From the NCBI RefSeq assembly GCF_000819805.1, contig NZ_CDCE01000020.1, positions 389,162 through 453,161 on the forward strand: a stretch of DNA of 64,000 nucleotides, in the 5' to 3' direction. Position numbers and translations under genes: made by a program. The stretch's first letter is position 1. Every line of letters starts with the position of its first letter. Source of the stretch: Aeromonas diversa CDC 2478-85 (GTDB lineage Bacteria; Pseudomonadota; Gammaproteobacteria; Enterobacterales; Aeromonadaceae). The notes beneath the pieces are model-generated. The model did no database searches. It was not told the DNA's origin and saw only the letters and a list, made by a program, of their open reading frames with translations. Positions 34,983-43,990 of this stretch are shown here, piece by piece.

Positions 34983-35785
34983 GTCGAGGTCGGCTCGGGC
35001 ACCAAGAGGTTATGGAGCCGATCATCGGGTAGCGGGGAGGAGAGACCCCAGCGCACCCGGTGGCGTAACAGGTTGCCCTGTGCCTCGAGTCGGCTAAGGA
35101 TGAGGTTGAAGGCATTGAGCCTGGCTTCGCTTATCCGGTCACGATTGAAGGCGATGTAGTAGTTCGCCTCATGGCTCTTCTTCCAGAGTCGGATCTGTGC
35201 CTCTGAGCCGAGGTTGAGTCGGTGCAGGGCCACATCGATGTTGGAGAAGTAGAGGCGATAGCGCCCCTGTCGCTCCAGCTTGAGCAGACTGGCCAAGTCG
35301 TCGTTGACGTTGAGATCGAGCCGCATCGGCGGCAGCCCCTGCCGGCGCAGGGCATCGTCCAGTTGCCGTAACAGGGTCTCGCTGAATGAGCCCTTGGTCA
35401 CCCCGACTCGAGCGTTACTCAGGCGCGCCAGGGTGAGCGGCGTGTCAGTCTCGTCGCTATGGGCAAAAATGCCCCAGCTCGCCTTGCACAGTGGCCGCGA
35501 GTAGCGCAGCGTCTTCGCCCGCTCTTCACTCCAGGCGAGGGGGAACATGCCATCCACCTCCCCCAACTCCAGCTTTTTTCGGGCCCTCAGATTGGGTAAC
35601 AGGGTGATCTGGCACCCCTCAGGCCAGTAGTTACACGCCTCTTTCACCATCTCCACCACGGCGCCGGCGGGTTGTTTATCGCTGCCAACAAAGCTGTAGG
35701 GGGCGAATTCTTGCACCACCAGATGCAAGGGGGCGGCAAGGGCGAGGGGAGAGAGACCCCAGAGCAGCAACAGGCGACCCAGCAT
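34970..35785 (-). CDS. Periplasmic solute-binding protein, family 3
   Basis: A 271-residue exported protein. A signal peptide (MLGRLLLLWGLSPLALA) precedes a two-lobed SBP_bac_3 fold: APLHLVVQEFAPYSFVG, AVVEMVKEACNYW, DGMFPLAWSEERAKTLRYSRPL and RVGVTKGSFSETLLRQ. Polar amino acids are the common ligands of the family, but no permease genes adjoin it, and several relatives are stand-alone sensors. I prefer ATG 35785 to the ATG two codons upstream because GGAG is then eight bases away. It is next to hmuV but probably unrelated to heme. Confidence 0.75.
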   Translation of the reverse strand: MLGRLLLLWGLSPLALAAPLHLVVQEFAPYSFVGSDKQPAGAVVEMVKEACNYWPEGCQITLLPNLRARKKLELGEVDGMFPLAWSEERAKTLRYSRPLCKASWGIFAHSDETDTPLTLARLSNARVGVTKGSFSETLLRQLDDALRRQGLPPMRLDLNVNDDLASLLKLERQGRYRLYFSNIDVALHRLNLGSEAQIRLWKKSHEANYYIAFNRDRISEARLNAFNLILSRLEAQGNLLRHRVRWGLSSPLPDDRLHNLLVPEPTSTHAN

Positions 35786-35835
35786 GGGCATGACTCCGTG
35801 AGTGATACCCTAGCAGTATGGATGAGAAACCCCTC

Positions 35836-36612
35836 CTAGAGGACGATAGGGTGAGCCCCCTGTGGGTCGGTAATCACCCTGGCCGGGTAGCCATAGAGGC
35901 GCTCGATCAGGGGGGCTTGCAGCACCTGCCGGGGGGTACCATCGGCTATCAGACGCCCTCTCTCCAGCATGATCAGTCGATCGCCATAGCGGGCCGCCAG
36001 GTTGAGATCGTGCAGCACGGCCAGCACAGCCGTATGCGATCCGGCCAGGGCACGTGCCATGGCCAGCAACTGGTGCTGATGTTTGAGATCGAGGGCCGAG
36101 GTGGGCTCATCGAGTAACAGCAGCCGGGGGCGGGGCTCATCGTCGGCACTGTGCCAGATCTGGGCCAGCACCCGGGCAAACTGAACCCGTTGCCGCTCAC
36201 CCCCTGACAGGGAAGGGTAGAGGCGGTCACTCAGGTGATCGACGCCGGCATGGGCCATCGCCGCCGCCACAATCCGATCCCGCTGCGCGCGCGGCTCACT
36301 GTGGGGAAGGCGTCCCATGGCGACCACTTCCTGGCAGAGGAAGGGAAAGGTGAGTGAGGCGCTCTGAGGCAGGACGCCCAGCTGACGGGCGAGGGCCTCG
36401 GCCTGCCAGTGTGCACTCGGACGGTCAAACAGCCGGATCTCGCCCGCGACGTCGAGCTCACCCGTAATGCACTTGAGCAGGGTGCTCTTGCCCGCCCCGT
36501 TGGGGCCAAGCAACACGGTCACCGAGCCGGCTTCGAGAGCCAGATTGAGGCCGTCGAGCAGGGTGCGGCCGTCCCGAGAGAGGGTCAGCTGTCGACAGGA
36601 AAGCAGGGGCAT
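35836..36612 (-). CDS. hmuV: Heme ABC transporter ATPase HmuV
   Basis: A 258-residue ATPase that powers HmuU. Walker A GPNGAGKST, signature LSGGERQRVQFARVL, Walker B LLLLDEPTSALD and the switch His (LHDLNLAARYGDR) are present. Its place after hmuT and hmuU identifies heme as the likely cargo rather than cobalamin or a siderophore. ATG 36612 has AGGAG six bases upstream and lies eight bases after the hmuU stop. Confidence 0.93.
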   Translation of the reverse strand: MPLLSCRQLTLSRDGRTLLDGLNLALEAGSVTVLLGPNGAGKSTLLKCITGELDVAGEIRLFDRPSAHWQAEALARQLGVLPQSASLTFPFLCQEVVAMGRLPHSEPRAQRDRIVAAAMAHAGVDHLSDRLYPSLSGGERQRVQFARVLAQIWHSADDEPRPRLLLLDEPTSALDLKHQHQLLAMARALAGSHTAVLAVLHDLNLAARYGDRLIMLERGRLIADGTPRQVLQAPLIERLYGYPARVITDPQGAHPIVL

Positions 36613-36620
36613 GGCAACTC

Positions 36621-37649
36621 CTAGAGGCGGCGGCGTCCTTGAACCAGTAGCCAGAGAAAGAAGGGGGCGCCGATCAAGGCGGTGATGATCCCCACGGGCA
36701 GCTCTGCCGGTGCCAGCAGGGTGCGGGCCAACATATCGGCACACAGCAGCAGGGTGGCCCCGAGCAGGGCGCTCAGGGGCAGCAATCTGTGGTGATTGGG
36801 GCCGGCCAGCAGGCGCACCAGATGCGGTACCACCAGGCCGATAAAGCCGATGAGGCCGCTGACCGCAACCGCGACCCCGACGCCGGCGGCGGTGAGCAGG
36901 ATCAGGCGGCGTTTGAGGGGCTGCACCGCGACCCCAAGATGACGAGCCTCCGACTCCCCCAGTAGCAGGGCGTTGAGGGGGCCGGCATCGCGCATAAACA
37001 GAGCCAGCAGCGCGGCCAGCGTGAGCATGGCGAGCAGAATGTCGGCCGGCTTGCCGGCGGCCAGGCTACCCATCTGCCACAGGCTCAGGTTACGCAGCAT
37101 CTGATCGTCGGCAAGATAGGTGAGCAGACCGATGGCGGCACCGGACAGCGCCGTGATGGCGACCCCGGCCAGCAGCATGACGCTGACCGAGGTCCCTTCT
37201 GCCCGTGTGCCGAGCAGATAGACCAGGGTGGTGGTGAGAGCCCCGCCGAGGAAGGCCATCAGGGGTAGCAGGCCCACCCCGATCTGGCGTTGTAACTCGC
37301 CACCCAGAGGGGCCAGCAACACGATGGCGAGGGCCGCGCCGAGGGCGGCGCCACCGGAGACACCAATGATACCGGGGTCGGCCAGGGGGTTACGAAACAG
37401 CCCCTGCATGACGGCGCCGCACAGGCCCAGGATCCCGCCGATGGCAATGCAGAGCAGGGTGCGCGGCAGGCGGATCTCCTGCACCACCAACTGTAGATGG
37501 GGGGCGAGGGAGGAGTCTGGCAGCAGGGCCCCCAGGCTCTCGCCTAAGGTCAGGGGCAGCGGGCCCGTGCCCAGCGAGAGGGTCGCGAGCACGCCCAGCA
37601 GGGCGGTGAGCGTCCCCAGCAGGGGCAGCAGCGGCAGACGACGGATCAT
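36621..37649 (-). CDS. hmuU: Heme ABC transporter permease HmuU
   Basis: A 342-residue FecCD/BtuC-type permease with about ten membrane segments. Diagnostic blocks are LRLPRTL-like EIRLPRTLLCIAIGG, LAGVAITALSGA and IGFIGLVVPHLVRLLAGPNHH. ATG 37649 overlaps the hmuT stop by four bases (ATGA), so translation is coupled. A longer open frame upstream lies inside hmuT and is rejected. Confidence 0.93.
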   Translation of the reverse strand: MIRRLPLLPLLGTLTALLGVLATLSLGTGPLPLTLGESLGALLPDSSLAPHLQLVVQEIRLPRTLLCIAIGGILGLCGAVMQGLFRNPLADPGIIGVSGGAALGAALAIVLLAPLGGELQRQIGVGLLPLMAFLGGALTTTLVYLLGTRAEGTSVSVMLLAGVAITALSGAAIGLLTYLADDQMLRNLSLWQMGSLAAGKPADILLAMLTLAALLALFMRDAGPLNALLLGESEARHLGVAVQPLKRRLILLTAAGVGVAVAVSGLIGFIGLVVPHLVRLLAGPNHHRLLPLSALLGATLLLCADMLARTLLAPAELPVGIITALIGAPFFLWLLVQGRRRL

Positions 37650-38488
37650 GGGGTGCCTTGCAACCAACCGGCGATGTGGCGCGCCTGCTCCAGGGAGGAG
37701 AGGGAGAGTCCCCCTTGCAAGGCGTGACCATCGACGGCATGCAGGTTGCCGCGCTGCCCCGCCGGGGTGGAGGCCAGCGCCGGCACTTCGGCCAGCACCG
37801 CTGCCGGGTCTCGGTAGGCCTGCCACTCGCGGCCGCTCACCAGGATCAGATCGGGCTGCATCTGGATAAGCGACTCGGCAGAGACGGGCTTGTAGCCGCT
37901 CAGCGCCTTGCCGAGATTCTCTCCCCCCGCCAGTTTAATGAGCGCTGCCGCCGTGGTGTCGCCGCCCGCCAGACTTAGCGGTTGCCCCTTGTGCAGCAGC
38001 AGGAAGGCCACCTTACGTTGGGTCTGTGGGTTCGCCTGCCTGGCCAGAGCGTCAACCTCGTTGCCTATCTTGGCTTTCAGGGCATCGGCCTGTGGCTGAG
38101 CCCCGAGCAAGCGGGCCAGGGTATCGATACGGACGGTGAGGTTGTCGAGGGTCGGCGCCGTGGGCAGCACATCAACCTGAACGCCGGCGCGGGTGAGCTG
38201 ATCGAGGGCCGACTGAGGGCCCATTTCGTCGCTACCGATGACCCGGGTCGGTGCCATGCTCAGAATACCCTCTGCGGTCAGGGCTCTGTGATAGCCCACC
38301 TTGGGTACGGTGAGCCCCTGACTGCTGACGTCGGTGGCAATGATCGCGGACTTTGCCCCCAGTGCCTGTAACAGCTCAGTGGTGGCCGGCCCTATGCTGA
38401 CGATGCGCTCGGCCGCCAGCAGCGCGGGAGAAGTGAGTAGGGGGAACAGCAGCAGGAGTCGGGTCAGGGGACCGCGCAGAGAGGTCAT
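37646..38488 (-). CDS. hmuT: Periplasmic heme-binding protein HmuT
   Basis: A 280-residue cluster A-III binding protein that delivers heme to HmuUV. A signal peptide runs to about residue 26, then RIVSIGPATTELLQALGA. A candidate axial ligand is the Tyr of VPKVGYHRALTAEGILSMAPTRVIG. I use ATG 38488, with GGAG eight bases upstream; it lies downstream of the shared Fur box, and hmuT heads the hmuTUV operon. Confidence 0.92.
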   Translation of the reverse strand: MTSLRGPLTRLLLLFPLLTSPALLAAERIVSIGPATTELLQALGAKSAIIATDVSSQGLTVPKVGYHRALTAEGILSMAPTRVIGSDEMGPQSALDQLTRAGVQVDVLPTAPTLDNLTVRIDTLARLLGAQPQADALKAKIGNEVDALARQANPQTQRKVAFLLLHKGQPLSLAGGDTTAAALIKLAGGENLGKALSGYKPVSAESLIQMQPDLILVSGREWQAYRDPAAVLAEVPALASTPAGQRGNLHAVDGHALQGGLSLSSLEQARHIAGWLQGTP

Positions 38489-38553
38489 GGGGTATGCTCC
38501 ACTGAAACAGGATACAGGGCGGGGAGCATAGCAGGAGGCATTAATGATGTATA

Positions 38554-38572
38554 GATAATGAAAAGTGTTATC
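38554..38572. promoter_or_regulatory. Fur box between hmuT and hutX
   Basis: GATAATGAAAAGTGTTATC matches the 19-bp Fur consensus at 15 positions. It sits between divergent hmuTUV and hutXZ, so both heme operons should be repressed by Fur-iron. Confidence 0.85.
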
Positions 38573-38640
38573 AATTGCATTCGTGGCTGTCCATCCTTTA
38601 GAGTAGCGCCCACCAATCATGTGCACCAGATGGAGAAAGC

Positions 38641-39141
38641 ATGACCATTGCACAACAGATCAACGACCTGTTGACCGAGGATCCGGGGGCACACCCCTCC
38701 GCCATCGCCGCACGGCTGGCCGTGAGCGAGTGGGAGGTGGTGCGCCATCTTCCCGCCGAGCTGGTGACCCTGTTGCCGGGGGAGCGTGCCGAGGCGCTGC
38801 TGGCCGATCTCGCCGATTGGGGACCGGTGACGACCATCGTCGAGTCGTCCGGCTCCATCTTCGAGGTGAAGGCCCCCTTCCCCAAGGGTAAAAATGCCCG
38901 TGGTTACTACAACCTGATGGGGCGTGACGGGGAGCTGCACGGCCATCTCAAGCTCGATGCCGTGGCCCAGGTGGCCCTGGTGAGCAAGCTCTTCATGGGT
39001 AAGGAAGGGCACTCCTTCCAGTTTTTCGATGTGGCCGGTCGCTGCATCTTCAAGGTATACCTGGGTCGTGACGAGCAGCGCCGTCTGCTGCCGGATCAGG
39101 TGGAACGCTTCATGGCGCTGCGTAAGGAGAATCAGGCATGA
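38641..39141 (+). CDS. hutX: Cytoplasmic heme-utilisation protein HutX
   Basis: A 166-residue intracellular heme carrier. The blocks VVRHLPAELVTLLPG, EVKAPFPKGKNARGYYNLMG, LHGHLKLDAVAQVALVSKLFMGKEGHSFQFFD and IFKVYLGRDEQR match HutX/HuvX. In Vibrio, HutX hands heme to HutZ for degradation. A possible promoter is TTGCAT (38575-38580), 18 bp, TAGAGT (38599-38604). It overlaps hutZ by four bases. Confidence 0.92.
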   Translation: MTIAQQINDLLTEDPGAHPSAIAARLAVSEWEVVRHLPAELVTLLPGERAEALLADLADWGPVTTIVESSGSIFEVKAPFPKGKNARGYYNLMGRDGELHGHLKLDAVAQVALVSKLFMGKEGHSFQFFDVAGRCIFKVYLGRDEQRRLLPDQVERFMALRKENQA

Positions 39142-39695
39142 GTGAACGTCAAGAGCGTCTGCAAGGCAGGCTGCAACCGGAGATCCGCGAGTTTCGCGAT
39201 GCCTGTCGTACCCTGCAACTGGCCACGGTCGATGCCGACGGCACCCCCAACGCCAGCTATGCGCCGTTTGTGTTGCAGGAAGATGGCTACTATGTGCTGA
39301 TCTCCGAGATCGCCCGCCATGCTCGCAACCTGCAACAGGTGCCGCGTGTATCCCTGATGCTGATCGAGGACGAGGGCGCGGCGCGCGAGCTGTTCGCCAG
39401 AAAGCGCCTCACCTTCGACGCCATTGCCGAGGTTGTCGCCCGGGACGATGCTCGCTGGGAGCGCGCCATCGCGGCCCTGGAGGGGCGCTTTGGCGAGATC
39501 GTCAAGGGGCTATCCAACCTGCAGGACTTCGTGCTGTTTCGCCTCAAGCCCGAGCAGGGGCTCTTCGTGAAGGGGTTTGGCCAGGCATTTCGCGTGAGCG
39601 GTGACGAGCTGATCGACTTCGTGCATCTGGTCGAGGGGCACAAGCGCATCGATACCGGCGCTGAGATCGCCTCTACTGCCGACGACCTGCGTTAG
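39138..39695 (+). CDS. hutZ: Heme-degrading/utilisation protein HutZ
   Basis: A 185-residue pyridoxamine-oxidase-fold protein of the HugZ/HutZ group, which degrade heme to release iron. Recognisable blocks are LATVDADGTPNASYAPFV, YYVLISEIARHARNLQQVPRVSLMLIEDE and VKGFGQAFRVSGDEL, and a C-terminal His in VEGHKRIDTG is in the position of the heme ligand His known in Vibrio. The ATGA overlap with hutX indicates coupling. A bidirectional terminator follows. Confidence 0.92.
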   Translation: MSERQERLQGRLQPEIREFRDACRTLQLATVDADGTPNASYAPFVLQEDGYYVLISEIARHARNLQQVPRVSLMLIEDEGAARELFARKRLTFDAIAEVVARDDARWERAIAALEGRFGEIVKGLSNLQDFVLFRLKPEQGLFVKGFGQAFRVSGDELIDFVHLVEGHKRIDTGAEIASTADDLR

Positions 39696-39712
39696 TCGGG
39701 CGTCGAGAGATG

Positions 39713-39738
39713 AAACGGGCAGCCTGGGCTGCCCGTTT
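39713..39738. terminator. Bidirectional terminator after hutZ
   Basis: AAACGGGCAGCC and GGCTGCCCGTTT form a 12-bp stem with a TG centre. T tracts on either strand are moderate. Confidence 0.85.
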
Positions 39739-39745
39739 GCTTTGG

Positions 39746-40144
39746 TTACTCTTCCCAGCCCGAGGCATTGGGAAAGGCCTGGCGATCGGCCGTGCTGGCG
39801 GTCTCGTTACACTCGCCGCGGATCTTCCAGGAGGTCCTTGTTAATACGATAAAACCCTGATGACAGAATTTTTTTTGAGCCAGCCACTGATCCAGTTGCT
39901 CCGCCTGGAGCGCTTCACGACTCTCTAGCAGGCTCTTGCGTGGCCGCACCGGCTTGCCTTCGACGGAGAGGCCGGTAGGAAGGCGCTCCAGCGGCGCCGC
40001 CTCGAACACGAAGCGCTTGCTTCCCTCTTCGGTGATATGAGTGGCGAAGAGCGGCGGCGGGACGTCGCTGCGCGGGCTAGGTACAGAGGTGCAAGCCGCG
40101 AGTAGCAGAGGAGAGAGCAGTAACAGGCGCAAGGAGGACTCCAT
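39746..40144 (-). CDS. Hypothetical lipoprotein
   Basis: A 132-residue lipoprotein: MESSLRLLLLSPLLLAAC gives a clear lipobox (LLAAC). The mature part has two further Cys (KKFCHQGF and RGECNETA), probably a disulfide, and shows no family I recognise. It starts on the base immediately after the isochorismatase-like gene stops, so the two are translated from one message; the pair lies inside the Fur-controlled heme locus. Confidence 0.72.
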   Translation of the reverse strand: MESSLRLLLLSPLLLAACTSVPSPRSDVPPPLFATHITEEGSKRFVFEAAPLERLPTGLSVEGKPVRPRKSLLESREALQAEQLDQWLAQKKFCHQGFIVLTRTSWKIRGECNETASTADRQAFPNASGWEE

Positions 40145-40672
40145 TCAGACCAGCCGTTCGGTGGGGAGCAGGGTAACACGTTTGCCGTCGGGCAGGATCA
40201 ATCCCTCCCACATCCAGTGGTGGTGGGCGATGACCTGGGCTGCGCTCAGGTGGGGTCGCTCGGCCGTGGTGTGGGCATCGCTCACCGCCACCAGGTTGAA
40301 TCCCTGCGCCGCGGCGCTACGCAGTGTGGTGTCGACGCAGAAGTCGGTGGCGCAGCCGCTGATGAGCAGGCGAGAAGGGGCCAGCCTGTGCAGATGCGCG
40401 CCGAGACGGGTGCCGAGGAAGCTGTCGCAGGCGCTCTTGCCGATGCGTTCGTCCTCCTCGTCGACCTCGAGCCCGGCGTGGAGTGCCCAACCCGGGGTAT
40501 CCGGTGCCAGCGCCTCGCCCGGCAGGCCGTTGTGCTGGATATAGATGACATGGCCATCCCGTGCCCGCACGGCGTGGGCGAGCCGATTGATGTTGTCTAT
40601 CACCTGCTCCGCCTTGTGGCGCGGTTGCTCAAACAATCCCTGCTGCATATCGATCACCAGCAATACATCCAT
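40145..40672 (-). CDS. Isochorismatase-like cysteine hydrolase
   Basis: A 175-residue protein of the isochorismatase-like superfamily. The expected triad is visible: Asp in VLLVIDMQQGLF, Lys in DERIGKSACDSF and Cys in LLISGCATDFCVDTTLRSA. Relatives hydrolyse amides or vinyl ethers (nicotinamidase, isochorismatase); the substrate here is unknown. There is no aryl-carrier domain as in EntB, so a siderophore role is unlikely by sequence. ATG 40672 has a GGGAGAGGTG ribosome site. chaN lies upstream on the same strand. Confidence 0.82.
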   Translation of the reverse strand: MDVLLVIDMQQGLFEQPRHKAEQVIDNINRLAHAVRARDGHVIYIQHNGLPGEALAPDTPGWALHAGLEVDEEDERIGKSACDSFLGTRLGAHLHRLAPSRLLISGCATDFCVDTTLRSAAAQGFNLVAVSDAHTTAERPHLSAAQVIAHHHWMWEGLILPDGKRVTLLPTERLV

Positions 40673-40696
40673 GTCACCTCTCCCTTTCTCACCGTT

Positions 40697-41635
40697 TCAG
40701 GGCTGTTGCCAGTGTTGGCAGTCGCGCCCACGAGCCTGGCGCAAGGATGCCATATCCAGCTTCATCTCTTCACGGTTTTTCCAACGCTCGGGTAGGGGGG
40801 CCAGATGTACCTCTATGTCGGCGCTGCGCCCGCCGGTGGGCTTGACTGGCGCAGTCACCGGAACGACCAACGCCACCTTGAGATCCGGATTGCGGGCCGC
40901 GATCCGGCTGGCAAGTCCCAATCCGCCCTCTACATGAAAGTTGCCCGCGATGTGCATGATGCGCCGGCCCGGGTGAGCCGCAAGGTAGGTCACCATACTC
41001 TCGGCCATGGTGTCATCCCAGGCGGTTTGGGCGGCAAAACGGCGGGCATTGCTGTCATTGTCACCATGGTGCATGGAGGCCATGAAGCTGCGGCGGTAGT
41101 CGTCATCCTTCAGGGTGAGGTGCGCCGCGACCAGGCGGCGATGATTGGTGGGCAGGGTGTCGAGCCATTCAGGGCCCTGCTCGCCGATGCAGCTCACCAG
41201 CCCTTTGGGGGCATTGGCGGCGATAACCGGCAGGTGGTTGGCCTTGGCGAACTCTACCAGGGGGCGATAGTCGCTGCCGTAGTTGGGCCAGGCATGACCG
41301 TCCCTCATCAGCGCCGACTCGCCGATCCGCCCGGCCAGATAGGCATCCACCACGGCTTGATCGGCGCGACTGAACTGCTCCATGGAGAGGGCGAGGGGGC
41401 GGGGTCCCCGGGTCAGCTCAGCCAGCAGGCGCGCCTGCAGCAGATGCACGGCAGGATGAGAGTGCAGCTCGCCGACCAGGACGATGTCCGCCCCTTCCAG
41501 GCGCCGGGCTGCGTCCATCAGGCTTATCGGGGTATCACCGGATTGGAGGTGATAGTCATAGAGGGTGGAAACGGGGGGCGGAGGGGTGGCACAACCCGCC
41601 AGCAGGGCGGTCAAAACAAGGGAAAGCAGTCGCAT
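40697..41635 (-). CDS. ChaN-family heme-associated lipoprotein
   Basis: A 312-residue lipoprotein: MRLLSLVLTALLAGC is the signal and lipobox. The ChaN domain is marked by DIVLVGELHSHPAVHLLQ, LSMEQFSRADQAVVDAYL and MHIAGNFHVEGGLGL. ChaN of Campylobacter binds stacked hemes and is iron-regulated, and this gene is divergent from a heme receptor with Fur-like boxes between, which supports the same role. ATG 41635 is preceded by a GAGAG ribosome site. Confidence 0.86.
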   Translation of the reverse strand: MRLLSLVLTALLAGCATPPPPVSTLYDYHLQSGDTPISLMDAARRLEGADIVLVGELHSHPAVHLLQARLLAELTRGPRPLALSMEQFSRADQAVVDAYLAGRIGESALMRDGHAWPNYGSDYRPLVEFAKANHLPVIAANAPKGLVSCIGEQGPEWLDTLPTNHRRLVAAHLTLKDDDYRRSFMASMHHGDNDSNARRFAAQTAWDDTMAESMVTYLAAHPGRRIMHIAGNFHVEGGLGLASRIAARNPDLKVALVVPVTAPVKPTGGRSADIEVHLAPLPERWKNREEMKLDMASLRQARGRDCQHWQQP

Positions 41636-41697
41636 CTTGGCTCTCGTCGGTGTGGTTCGAGGGGGATTGTAGTCAAGTTTCTGCGGCAATCAATCAA

Positions 41698-41712
41698 ATG
41701 ATAATGATTTGC
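41698..41712. promoter_or_regulatory. Fur-like box 1, chaN/receptor intergenic
   Basis: TGATAATGATTTGCA matches the 7-1-7 Fur palindrome TGATAAT-N-ATTATCA at 12 of 14 positions. It is nearer to chaN. Confidence 0.75.
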
Positions 41713-41756
41713 ATTGCGTTGATCTTTTCCTGTCGATCAGTAAGATGACGCCACTT

Positions 41757-41771
41757 TGATAATAATTCTCA
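41757..41771. promoter_or_regulatory. Fur-like box 2, next to the receptor start
   Basis: TGATAATAATTCTCA matches the 7-1-7 Fur palindrome at 13 of 14 positions and lies just before the receptor's AAAAGGA ribosome site. Confidence 0.82.
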
Positions 41772-41787
41772 TTAAAAGGATGTAGTC

Positions 41788-43890
41788 GTGAAACAGACCC
41801 CCTTCACCGTCGTGGCCCTCTCGGTCGCTGCTGCCCTCTCTATTCCGGTTCACGCCAGTGGTGGCAAGAGCGATGAAACCATGGTCGTCAGTGGCTCGCG
41901 CATGGCGCAGAAGCTGGAAGATGTCTCTGGCCCCATCACCGTCATCACCGACAAGCAGATCGAGGAGCAGGGGGTCACCAATGCCGCCGAGCTCTTCCGC
42001 TATGAGCCCGGGGTGAGTGTCAAAGGAGGGAATGGGGGCGATCAGACCTTTATCATCCGTGGCATGGGGGAAAACCGGGTCAAGGTGATTCAGGATGGCG
42101 TGCGTCAAAACGATGCTTACAGTAAGGGTGGGGTCGGGCAAGCCTATTTCGATACCGACATGATCAAGCAGGTGGAGGTCGTCAAGGGGCCCGCCTCGGC
42201 GGCGTATGGCTCTGATGCCATGGGGGGGGCGATCGCCATCACCACCAAGGAGGCCGGCGACTTTCTTAAGGGACGCGATCACTATCTGGACGTCACCGCC
42301 GGCTATGCCGGGGCAAACGGGCAGGGGATGGGGGGCTTCACCGGCGCGCTGAGAACGGGCGAGGTGGAGAGCCTGCTGCGCTATACCCATCGTGATGGCG
42401 GCGTCACTCAGGACTTTCACGACGCCAAGAACGACTTTGACATAGTGAGCGAGGCGATTCTGCTCAAGAGCCGCTGGCAGTTATCCGAGGCCCAGCACCT
42501 CAAGCTGACGGTCAACTATCTCACCGAGGGACAAGATCCTGAGGCGGTAAAACTGAACAAGGTGGGCGGTGGCCGTGCTCGGGTCTTCGAGCAGCCCATC
42601 ACCGACAAGCAGACCGACAACCTCTCCCTGATCCTGGATCACGGTCTGGAACTCAACCGCCCTTGGGCGGATCGTATCGACAGCAAGCTCTACTACAGCG
42701 ACATGGAGCAGACGCTGGATCAGTTCGCATCCTCCAAGTATCCGGTGATGCCGGGTAATCCCTACGTGACCAAAAACTCTCTCGATCACAACCGTTTCCG
42801 CCAAAAGAGTCTGGGTGCCCAGATGCAGTTCTCCAAGGCGCTCGCGAGCCAGCGTCTGGCCTGGGGGCTTGAGTATGAGCACACCGATAACCGTCGCGAG
42901 CGTTACAAGGGGCCTGGCGTACCCGGAGACTTCCCCGGTTACGATGAGCTGAGCTTCCCCTCGACCGTGAGTGAGCGAGGCGGGATCTGGGCCTTCGACG
43001 AGATCCGTTTCGCTGAACGCTGGGTGCTGACCCCTGGGGTGCGTTACGACTACTACCGTATGACGCCGGACGAAGATCCCGCCTATCGGGGGCAGCAACT
43101 GCACTCCTTCTCCGAAGGGGAGTTCTCACCCAAGCTGGGATTGGTGTTCAAGGCGCACGAGGCGGCTAACCTGTTTGCTCAGTACAGCCATGGCTTCAAG
43201 GCGCCTATGTATGACACAGCCTTCTCGACCCTGAACCACCAGGCCTATGGCTATCGTTTCGAGCCCAACCCGAATCTCAAGGCCGAGACCAGCGATGGCG
43301 TCGACGTCGGTATTCGTGGCAATACCGAGCGACTTGGCTATGAAGTAGCGGCCTTCTATACCCGCTATGAGAACTTCATCTCTCAGCAACAGATTGCCAC
43401 TGAGGGACGTTCCAGTATCTACCAGTATCAGAACCTGGATGAGGTCAAGACTCGTGGTCTGGAGGCCAGAGCCGACTACTGGGTGACCGATTCGGTCAAC
43501 CTCTGGGGCAACCTCGCCTATGTAACCGGTAAGGACGGAGATGGCCACTACATCAACGAGCTGAGCCCGCTGCAGGGGAGCCTGGGGGCTCGGCTGGATC
43601 AGACAAACTGGAATCTCAACACGGCTCTGCGCTTCGCCGACGACATGAAAAAGGTGGGGCTGGATGCCAGCGGCAAGGAGACCCTGAAGAGTGCCGGTTG
43701 GGGTGTGGTGGATGTCTACGCCCAGTTCACCCCCATGGCGGATCTGCAGCTTAATGTGGGGGTCTTCAACCTGTTTGATAAGGAAGTGCTGGCCTATGAG
43801 TCGGTGGCAGGGCTCGCCCAAGGAAGCGACACGTCTCGCCAGACGGACGCCGGTCGCAACCTCAGTGCCCGCGTGAAGTACGCCTTCTGA
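41788..43890 (+). CDS. TonB-dependent heme/hemoglobin receptor
   Basis: A 700-residue outer-membrane receptor of the HutA/HemR group. It has a signal peptide (~1-24), a TonB-box-like ETMVVSGSR, a plug domain (~40-155, GPITVITDKQIEEQG, VIQDGVRQNDAYSKG, VEVVKGPASAAYGSDAMGG) and a 22-strand barrel ending in Phe (ARVKYAF). Heme-receptor marks are FKAP, then a His in LNHQAYGYRFE, then NPNLKAETS, the FRAP-His-NPNL arrangement that binds heme. The start is GTG 41788 after AAGGA. Two Fur-like boxes precede it and a strong terminator follows. No tonB/exb genes are in the window. Confidence 0.93.
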   Translation: MKQTPFTVVALSVAAALSIPVHASGGKSDETMVVSGSRMAQKLEDVSGPITVITDKQIEEQGVTNAAELFRYEPGVSVKGGNGGDQTFIIRGMGENRVKVIQDGVRQNDAYSKGGVGQAYFDTDMIKQVEVVKGPASAAYGSDAMGGAIAITTKEAGDFLKGRDHYLDVTAGYAGANGQGMGGFTGALRTGEVESLLRYTHRDGGVTQDFHDAKNDFDIVSEAILLKSRWQLSEAQHLKLTVNYLTEGQDPEAVKLNKVGGGRARVFEQPITDKQTDNLSLILDHGLELNRPWADRIDSKLYYSDMEQTLDQFASSKYPVMPGNPYVTKNSLDHNRFRQKSLGAQMQFSKALASQRLAWGLEYEHTDNRRERYKGPGVPGDFPGYDELSFPSTVSERGGIWAFDEIRFAERWVLTPGVRYDYYRMTPDEDPAYRGQQLHSFSEGEFSPKLGLVFKAHEAANLFAQYSHGFKAPMYDTAFSTLNHQAYGYRFEPNPNLKAETSDGVDVGIRGNTERLGYEVAAFYTRYENFISQQQIATEGRSSIYQYQNLDEVKTRGLEARADYWVTDSVNLWGNLAYVTGKDGDGHYINELSPLQGSLGARLDQTNWNLNTALRFADDMKKVGLDASGKETLKSAGWGVVDVYAQFTPMADLQLNVGVFNLFDKEVLAYESVAGLAQGSDTSRQTDAGRNLSARVKYAF

Positions 43891-43900
43891 GTATTCTGCT

Positions 43901-43928
43901 CGGGGGCCTTGGGGCCCCCGCTTATTTC
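43901..43928 (+). terminator. Terminator of the heme receptor
   Basis: CGGGGGCC (43901-43908) and GGCCCCCG (43913-43920) pair around TTGG, then CTTATTTC. Confidence 0.85.
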
Positions 43929-43990
43929 ACTCCTGCTGGCGGGGGAAGATAGGGTATGATCGACGCCCTTTACAGAGCAGATGAGTTCCC

